This document shows, one piece after another, positions 58,946 through 64,000 of a stretch of DNA of 64,000 nt; position 1 is the first letter of the stretch; each line of letters opens with the position of its first letter. Origin of the DNA: Streptomyces sp. NBC_00358 (lineage in GTDB: Bacteria; Actinomycetota; Actinomycetes; Streptomycetales; Streptomycetaceae); assembly GCF_036099295.1 (NCBI RefSeq), contig NZ_CP107976.1:9052001-9116000 (forward strand), given 5' to 3'. The notes under the pieces were generated by a model. That model had not been told where the DNA came from. It saw nothing but the letters and a program-made list of their open reading frames with translations, and did not search any database. The translations under genes were made by a program, and so were the position numbers.

Positions 58946-59707
58946 CGGACCGGCGGCAGCGCGAGCCATTGCCCCGGCGGCTGCGGAGAGAGCCTCGGCC
59001 GTCGCCGGGTCGGCCGGGAGGAACGCCTCCAGCTTCAGCTCGGCAAGTGTCACGTCAACGGCGGTGGCGAAGGTCGTCACGGTCGTCATCAGGCGCAACT
59101 CACCGTACGAGGACCGCAGGCGGAGCGGCACCGCGAAACCGAGTTGCCCGGCGGACGGCTCCAGCTCGGGAACGTACCCGGTGAGCTCGGCGCGCAACTC
59201 CTCCAGATGGCCAAGGCGCGCCAAGATGTGGCGCGCCCACTCGGCGAGGTTGAGGATACGGGGAGCCAGGCCGTCGGGATGCAGTGCCAGGCGGTAAATA
59301 TTGGCGCCCGGACCCACCAGCTCGGCAGCGGCGCCCTCGGTGATCAGGTCGAATGCGGTGTTCGCGGCGATCAGGTCACCGCCCCGGTCCACAACCAGCG
59401 CCGGATACGGCAGATGCCCGCGGAGGATATGGTCGATCGCAGTGCGCACCGGGGCCAGCACCGGATCGTCCAGTGAGCTCTCCGGGTAGGCGGGCGCGTA
59501 TCCGGCGGCCAGCAGCAACTCGTTGCGCTCCCGCAGCGGCAGCTCCAGCGACTCGGCCAGGCGCACGACCATGTTCCGGCCCGGGACAGACCTGCCAGAT
59601 TCAATGAAGCTGAGGTGGCGCTGGGTGGTGCCCGCTCGCAGCGCCAGGTCGAGCCGGCTGACATGACGGCGGGTACGACGTTCACGAAGCGTACGAGGAA
59701 AGTCCAC
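58928..59707 (-). CDS. MmyB-like XRE family regulator
   Basis: A 259-residue regulator with an XRE helix-turn-helix (FPRTLRERRTRRHVSRLDLA, LRAGTTQRHLSFIESGRSVP) and an MmyB-type ligand domain (YPALVVDRGGDLIAANTAFD, LAPRILNLAEWARHILARLG, LRLRSSYGELRLMTTVTTF). It is divergent from an LLM oxidoreductase, with a perfect inverted repeat between them, so it probably controls that gene. GTG 59707 is chosen at the start of the conserved region. Confidence 0.9.
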   Translation of the reverse strand: MDFPRTLRERRTRRHVSRLDLALRAGTTQRHLSFIESGRSVPGRNMVVRLAESLELPLRERNELLLAAGYAPAYPESSLDDPVLAPVRTAIDHILRGHLPYPALVVDRGGDLIAANTAFDLITEGAAAELVGPGANIYRLALHPDGLAPRILNLAEWARHILARLGHLEELRAELTGYVPELEPSAGQLGFAVPLRLRSSYGELRLMTTVTTFATAVDVTLAELKLEAFLPADPATAEALSAAAGAMARAAAGPEPGNM

Positions 59708-59742
59708 GGGCCTGTTGTAACGGCGTCGGAGGGTCCCAGGCC

Positions 59743-59758
59743 ATTCCCCGCAGGGAAT
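59743..59758. promoter_or_regulatory. Candidate XRE operator in the divergent spacer
   Basis: ATTCCC-CGCA-GGGAAT is a perfect six-base inverted repeat near the middle of the 86-base spacer between the XRE and LLM genes. Confidence 0.6.
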
Positions 59759-59793
59759 TGTCGCCACTCGCACCGGTCGTGACCATTGCCGAC

Positions 59794-60768
59794 ATGGACA
59801 TCGGTGTACTCCTTCCGACCGGAACCGCCCAGTGGGGCGCTGCCGACGACCCCCGCGAGCTGATTGCCTTCGGCCGGTACGCCGAACGCTCGGGCTTCTC
59901 CTCGCTCTTCGCCAACGATTCCCTGATCAGCCCGCGCATCGAGGCGCTCACGATGCTGGCCGCACTCGCCCCGGTGACCGAGACCGTGACGCTGGGCACA
60001 GCCGCACTGATGCCGTTCCTCCGTCGGCCGATCCAGGCCGCGCAGTCACTTGCGTCGATCGACCTGCTGTCCGGTGGCCGACTCACCGTGACCGTCGGCG
60101 CCGGCTTCCCCGGCCGATTCGGGCGGCCCCTCTACACGCTGTCCGAGCTGCCGTGGGAAAGGCGCTTCGCCCGCCTGGACGAGACTGTCGCGCTGTGGCG
60201 GGCCCTGTGGGACGGCGCCGACGCCTTCCACGGCGAGATCCTCCGGTTCGATGGCATCCCGCCCACGACCAGGCCGTCCCGAGCAGGCGGTCCACCCATC
60301 TGGCTCGGCGGCGCGACACCCGCAGCGCTGGCCCGCACTGGCCGACTGTACGACGGATGGCTGCCCTACCCGTCTGACCCCGCCGACTACGCATCCGGCC
60401 TCCGCAATGTCCACAAAGCGGCGGCCGACGCCGGACGTGCGACCGAGGACATCACCCCCGCGCTATTCGTCTCGGTACGGATCGACAACGACATCGAGAG
60501 CGGCCGTCGGGCACTGGACGACTACGCGCGGGCCACATACGGAATGCCACTGGAGGAGCTGGAAAAGATCCAGGCAGTTGTCACCGGCTCCGCGGAACAG
60601 GTGATTGAAAGCCTGGGACGGTACGTCGCCGCCGGTGCTCGGCACATCGTCGCCCGCCTCGGTGCCCTGGACCTGCACTCCCAGCGCGACCAGCTCGAAC
60701 GGATCGCAGACCTGATCCCCGCCGTCCAGAGGGTGGCTGATCGCGCCTCCACCTCGGAAAGCTCCTGA
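59794..60768 (+). CDS. LLM-class flavin-dependent oxidoreductase
   Basis: A 324-residue luciferase-like oxidoreductase: MDIGVLLPTGTAQWGAADDP start, YAERSGFSSLFANDSL, VTLGTAALMPFLRRPIQAAQ, LSGGRLTVTVGAGFPG and PPIWLGGATPAALARTGRLY are typical (beta/alpha)8 steps. It uses F420 or reduced flavin; the substrate is unknown. ATG 59794 fits the family start; GTG 59779 is a possible alternative. It is divergent from the XRE regulator, its likely controller. Confidence 0.85.
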   Translation: MDIGVLLPTGTAQWGAADDPRELIAFGRYAERSGFSSLFANDSLISPRIEALTMLAALAPVTETVTLGTAALMPFLRRPIQAAQSLASIDLLSGGRLTVTVGAGFPGRFGRPLYTLSELPWERRFARLDETVALWRALWDGADAFHGEILRFDGIPPTTRPSRAGGPPIWLGGATPAALARTGRLYDGWLPYPSDPADYASGLRNVHKAAADAGRATEDITPALFVSVRIDNDIESGRRALDDYARATYGMPLEELEKIQAVVTGSAEQVIESLGRYVAAGARHIVARLGALDLHSQRDQLERIADLIPAVQRVADRASTSESS

Positions 60769-61065
60769 GTCCGGCCCAGCCGGCACGAAGCGACGATTAC
60801 GGGACAGCTGTGAGGTTGGGCGTTCGGGCTGATCGCGAAGGATCCAGTTGCGAGAGGTGCAGCGCTCGTCCATCTGGCCGAGGCCCGGCGGAAGGTCACG
60901 GACGGGGCGGGCGCGCGACCCCAGTCCCGCGCCGGGTCCGGTCGGCGAGGCCTTGGATCGTGTCGGGTCCGGGGGCGGAGGTGGGATGATCCTGTCCTCT
61001 TCGGTCCGCCTGGCGACGCCACGCGGACCGGATCGCCGGTGACCGACGAGGAAGACGAAGGATCG

Positions 61066-61461
61066 ATGACACTGAACGTGGGCCAACGGGTGCGGCTGGC
61101 GGCCGATCTCCGGTTGGCCGGGTCGGTGACCCCGGCCGGGGAGCCTTCGGAGGAGACGGGCGCCTTCGCCGGCTCTTTGGCCCTGGCAGCAGGCGTCGAG
61201 GGCACTGTCGAGCATGTCGACGAGCATCACCGGCAGCAGAGCCACGAGGTCCGTGAGTACCTGCGCCTCAAGTCGCTTCGCGACGACTTCGGCCACCAGA
61301 TGCCGTCGGCGAGCAGGAAGCAACTGGACGAGCAGGTGGAGGCCCTGGAAGAGCAGTGGGTCGCCTATCAGCAACGAATGCTCCGCGTGACGGTCCGCGT
61401 CCGGCTCGACAACGGATTCGTCCTCGACGGTGTCCCCGAGGAGGCTTTCGCCTCCGCCTGA
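61066..61461 (+). CDS. Unknown protein with an SH3-like start
   Basis: A 131-residue protein, not assigned. The N-terminus (MTLNVGQRVRLAADLRLAGS, ALAAGVEGTVEHVDE) looks like a small beta barrel, followed by a charged coiled-coil helix (HRQQSHEVREYLRLKSLRDD, SRKQLDEQVEALEEQWVAYQ) and a last strand pair (LRVTVRVRLDNGFVLDGVPE). AAGGA precedes ATG 61066; GTG 61039 would add nine acidic residues. The barrel plus coil suggests a structural or adaptor role. The 297 bases upstream hold nothing clear. Confidence 0.6.
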   Translation: MTLNVGQRVRLAADLRLAGSVTPAGEPSEETGAFAGSLALAAGVEGTVEHVDEHHRQQSHEVREYLRLKSLRDDFGHQMPSASRKQLDEQVEALEEQWVAYQQRMLRVTVRVRLDNGFVLDGVPEEAFASA

Positions 61462-61481
61462 TCGGGGAGGCTGCTGGTTCG

Positions 61482-61796
61482 TTACTTCTGGTGCAGTGAG
61501 CGGAGCCAGCGGTCGTCCTGGAATTCGGCGGGCACCTCGTCCTCCCAAGGATCGATCCCGCGCCGCTCCAGTTCGTCGAACCATCGGTCGCGCTGCGACT
61601 CGGGGAGGCGTCGTCCGCACCAGGGGCAGAAGTCGATCGTGATGCTCGACGTGCCGCCGTCATGGACGATCAGTCCGTACTCCTGGAACTTGGCACTGAA
61701 GTCAACGAGTGCGTCCGGGCAGGCGAAAGGGTCGTCGTGCTGGTCGCAGTGCACGTTCACGCGGCTGGTCATCGCCTCGCAGCAGTGATCGGTCAT
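61482..61796 (-). CDS. DUF6980-like zinc-ribbon protein
   Basis: A 104-residue protein: MTDHCCEAMTSRVNVHCDQH, ACPDALVDFSAKFQEYGLIV, ITIDFCPWCGRRLPESQRDR then WFDELERRGIDPW. The CCEAM and CPWCG cysteines probably bind zinc. It resembles the DUF6980 family (number from memory). The function is unknown. It is convergent with the gene before it, 20 bases apart. Confidence 0.75.
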   Translation of the reverse strand: MTDHCCEAMTSRVNVHCDQHDDPFACPDALVDFSAKFQEYGLIVHDGGTSSITIDFCPWCGRRLPESQRDRWFDELERRGIDPWEDEVPAEFQDDRWLRSLHQK

Positions 61797-61956
61797 GGCC
61801 CCGGCTTCTCGTTGATCGGCAGCGTGACCAGAAGTAGATCACGGTCTGTAATGATCGCTGGCGGGCACGACGACGGGCGCGCCATCCGCGGTACAGGAGG
61901 GGCTGTTGCCGAAGGGTAGGAACCCCGGCCCCCGGCCACATCCGGCGCGGAGCGTT

Positions 61957-61993
61957 CCCTCCGGCCCGCCCGGGGTACGGACGGGCCGGAGGG
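61957..61993 (-). terminator. Terminator of the second GH6 gene
   Basis: A perfect 12-base stem (CCCTCCGGCCCG with its complement at 61982-61993) and a 13-base loop, 52 bases past the stop of the minus-strand cellulase gene. Confidence 0.8.
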
Positions 61994-62045
61994 GGTTCCG
62001 AGGGCCGGTGTCTGACAGTGCGCTGGTGGGGTCCGAAAAGCCCTG

Positions 62046-63332
62046 TCAGCGAGGGTAGTTGAACGTCATTGGTGGGCTGGCGTTGCGGGCGAGGGTGTGG
62101 GCGAAGTCCGGCCACCAGGCGCCGGCGGGCGGGTCCTCCACGCCGCCGTACTCGGGGTCGCCCGGCCCGGCCGTGCCGCGGTGGCAGGTGCCGTCGGACT
62201 CGCCGATGGTCTTCACATAGAGGTAGGCGTCGGCCAAGGGGGCGCCGGTGTCGGTCGTGGGGCGGTCGCCGACTCCGCGGCCGGGGGCGTTGCACCAGTG
62301 CTCGTCGTCGGTGTACTTGCCGGGCGGCGCCGTCCACGCGCCGAGTCCGTTGCGGCTGGTGTCGAGGACGTAGTGGGTGAGCCGGTCGGTGGGGGGTGTG
62401 CCCACGTTGTTGTCGTACCAGGCGTCTGTCCAGTGCCAGGTCGAGGGATCGGCGAACTCGACCGCGTCGCCCGGGAGTCCGTCGTTGGGTGCGGCGGAGG
62501 AGTAGTACTGGCTGGCGCATCGGCTGGCCGGTCCGGCCGCGTCGGCTGAACTCGTGGCGAACCAGACGCACTTGGACACCCACGTGGCGTACCGGTTGAG
62601 CTGGTCGGTGGGCTGGTAGTTCGAGACGTTGAGGGCGAAGCCCTGGGCCTGTCGCAGGCCGGCGTCGAGGAGCCGGCCGGTGATCTCGCCGACGGGCTGC
62701 CAGTTGCTGGTGCCGGCGTCCAGGTAGACGGAGGTGGCGGGGTCGGCCCCCAGGGTGCCTACCGCCGATCTCACCTCGGCGATCCGGGCGGTGGTGAGCG
62801 AGCCCGTCGGGTCGGTGGTGGGTCCGCAGTCCTTGGGGAGCAGCGCGAGCGAGTCCGGTTCGACGATGACGACGGCCTTGCTCGTGCCGATGGCGCCGGC
62901 TACCGCCTTCACCCACGCGTCGTAGGCGGCCGAGTCCGCCGCGCCGCCGGTCGAGTACGAACCGCAGTCGCGACCGGGGATGTTGTACAGGACCAGCAGC
63001 GGGACGGAGCGGGTCGCCCTCGCGTCCCGGACCAAGTCCTTGACCCGTGCGCCGACTTGCCGGGGTGTTCCGTCGGTCAGCCAGATCGCTTCCGGCCAGG
63101 TGGCGAGTTCGGCCATGTTCCGCGCGTCGGTGATGTGCCCGGCCCGCAGGTCGGTGAGGGCCTGGTGGGCGGCCTCGCTGTGCGGATCGACGTAGAAGCG
63201 GGTGGAGCTGTCCAGTGTGCGGCTCGGTGTCGCCCTGGGGGTGGCCTGGGCGGCGGGGGACAGGCCCGTCACCATGACAGCCGCCGCACAGGCCAGGAGG
63301 GCCAGTCGGCGGAGCGGTCTGCCCTTGATCAT
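62046..63332 (-). CDS. Secreted single-domain GH6 endoglucanase
   Basis: A 428-residue secreted GH6 enzyme without a binding module. The signal peptide (about 1-30, ending AAQA-T) is followed by the GH6 barrel: YNIPGRDC with Asp122 and IVEPDSL with the acid Asp160, then VYLDAGTSNWQPVGE and YVLDTSRNGLGAW. Its compact form, compared with the GH6-CBM3 enzyme, fits the endoglucanase branch (as in Thermobifida Cel6A). AAGGAG precedes ATG 63332. A promoter and a one-mismatch CebR-like box lie 120-180 bases upstream, linking it to the cellulases at 38-43 kb. Confidence 0.9.
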   Translation of the reverse strand: MIKGRPLRRLALLACAAAVMVTGLSPAAQATPRATPSRTLDSSTRFYVDPHSEAAHQALTDLRAGHITDARNMAELATWPEAIWLTDGTPRQVGARVKDLVRDARATRSVPLLVLYNIPGRDCGSYSTGGAADSAAYDAWVKAVAGAIGTSKAVVIVEPDSLALLPKDCGPTTDPTGSLTTARIAEVRSAVGTLGADPATSVYLDAGTSNWQPVGEITGRLLDAGLRQAQGFALNVSNYQPTDQLNRYATWVSKCVWFATSSADAAGPASRCASQYYSSAAPNDGLPGDAVEFADPSTWHWTDAWYDNNVGTPPTDRLTHYVLDTSRNGLGAWTAPPGKYTDDEHWCNAPGRGVGDRPTTDTGAPLADAYLYVKTIGESDGTCHRGTAGPGDPEYGGVEDPPAGAWWPDFAHTLARNASPPMTFNYPR

Positions 63333-63455
63333 GGGGCGGAGTCTCCTTGTCGTGAGTGGGGGGTGTGCCGGGCGGCTGCGCGGACGGCGGCAACCGGGGC
63401 TCGCGGATCGCGTGACGAACTGTCAGCGGAGCGCGGGTCGGGGGTGATTGACTTT

Positions 63456-63469
63456 TGGGAGCGCTTCCA
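63456..63469. promoter_or_regulatory. CebR-like box of the second GH6 gene
   Basis: TGGGAGCGCTTCCA differs from the CebR palindrome by one base. It lies just downstream of the predicted transcription start of the GH6 gene on the minus strand. Confidence 0.8.
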
Positions 63470-63479
63470 GTTTTCAGTG

Positions 63480-63508
63480 ATGATTGAGCGCCCAGGGGAC
63501 GGTGTCAA
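63480..63508 (-). promoter_or_regulatory. Promoter of the second GH6 gene
   Basis: On the minus strand TTGACA (63508-63503), a 17-base spacer and AATCAT (63485-63480) make a good vegetative-type promoter. The CebR-like box starts about ten bases further on. Confidence 0.65.
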
Positions 63509-63835
63509 GGCTCACGACGCCGATGTGTACAAACGGCTGACGGGGAGTCGTGTCCGCCGAGCGGTCGGTGGCCGACCGGTCGAGGGAGGCCGTACGGCGC
63601 CCCTTTGCCTTCAGGTGTCGAACTCGCTGGGCATCTCCCATCTCGCTTGATGCGGCGGGAACTTCATTCGAGCTCGTCCGGTGAAGTGATCGACCTCCAT
63701 CAGTTCAACAGTTGAAGTCGAACCCATTGACAGCGTGTTACGGCGCTGCCATGTTCACCGTCAAAGGCGTGGCTCCGTGTCGGTCCGGCACCGGCGCGCA
63801 TGCCGCGCCTGTCGGAGGGAGGCGCCTCCTCGGCA

Positions 63836-63851
63836 TTGGAAGCGCTTCCAA
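63836..63851. promoter_or_regulatory. LacI-type palindrome before the last gene
   Basis: TTGGAAGCGCTTCCAA is a perfect 16-base palindrome with the same GAGCGCTC-like core as the CebR boxes but with GGAAGC arms. It lies 34 bases before the start of the partial secreted protein gene. Confidence 0.75.
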
Positions 63852-63885
63852 AAATCCCCCACGACCCCGAGCAATGGAGCTCACC

Positions 63886-64000
63886 ATGCCACTTACTCTC
63901 TTCAAGTCGGTCCGGAGCGCGGTCACGCTGTTGGCGGCGTGCCTGCTGCTTCCGCTCGCGGCTCATTCGGCACACGCCAGCTCCTGGGGAAGCCCCCAGA
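63886..64000 (+). CDS. 5' end of a secreted protein gene (cut by the window)
   Basis: From ATG 63886 a signal peptide is read (MPLTLFKSVRSAVTLLAACL, LLPLAAHSAHA) and then SSWGSPQ at the window end. GGAG lies six bases upstream; the earlier ATG 63874 lacks a ribosome site. The CebR-like palindrome just upstream and the divergent GH6 gene suggest a further secreted polysaccharide-degrading protein, but no domain is visible. Confidence 0.7.
   Translation, partial: MPLTLFKSVRSAVTLLAACLLLPLAAHSAHASSWGSPQ

Noticed and set aside
1..64000. tRNA, rRNA or integrase/attachment site
   Set aside because: No cloverleaf or GGTTCGAATCC-type arm, rRNA stretch or integrase motif was recognised on either strand.

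Overview
The window is high-GC, densely coding DNA. Its families (PadR, TetR and MmyB-type XRE regulators, PF04672 methyltransferases, a CebR-type cellulase regulon, DUF4265/DUF4291/DUF4328 proteins) and its frequent GTG starts point to a Streptomyces or close relative. No rRNA, tRNA or CRISPR array was recognised. At least twelve gene fragments, scattered IS5-type transposase pieces and many short regulator/enzyme pairs suggest an accessory stretch such as a chromosome arm; this last point is inference.

Layout. 0-3.5 kb: CDGSH protein and HemK2-like methyltransferase, a flavin-reductase-like protein, an AI-2E family exporter. 3.6-8.1 kb: a four-gene sugar ABC importer matching the mycobacterial trehalose system LpqY-SugA-SugB-SugC. 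8.2-20.7 kb: mixed small genes, including an unusual coupled pair (an unknown protein with a TTG start plus a 2OG-Fe(II)-oxygenase-like protein), a MalY/PatB C-S lyase, and a TetR/epoxide-hydrolase-like pair lying between two IS5-type transposase fragments. Truncated APH, HAD and protease genes also lie here. 21-30 kb: hydrolases, a MerR regulator whose palindrome is repeated in front of two oxidoreductase/efflux genes, a lipase with an upstream 9-bp tandem repeat, an S66 peptidase, DUF4265, and a threonine-dehydratase-like enzyme. 30.8-34.7 kb: a truncated CoaD, then a detached polymorphic-toxin C-terminal domain with two Imm50-like immunity genes, two DUF4291 copies (one broken) and an IS5-type remnant. 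34.7-38.3 kb: a pterin-dehydratase/glyoxalase fusion, a PIG-L deacetylase, and an ArsR-SRPBCC-DHFR-like operon with an operator at its start codon.

38.5-43.3 kb: divergent secreted cellulases GH6-FN3-CBM3 and GH5-FN3-CBM2, each with a perfect CebR box. A second GH6 enzyme at 62-63.3 kb and a divergent secreted protein cut by the window end carry variants of the same box, so these four genes look like one cellulose regulon. 43.7-51.6 kb: an acyl-CoA ligase with an SDR-like N-terminus, a secreted transglycosylase, and a PucR-type regulator divergent from an MHS transporter and a tannase/feruloyl-esterase-like enzyme, consistent with use of plant phenolic esters. 51.9-61.8 kb: XRE regulators next to decayed partner genes, hydrolases, a secreted beta-propeller, PadR, an LLM oxidoreductase and small conserved proteins. 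Plant-biomass use (cellulases, phenolic esterase, sugar importer) is the clearest shared theme; the rest is a patchwork of independent units.
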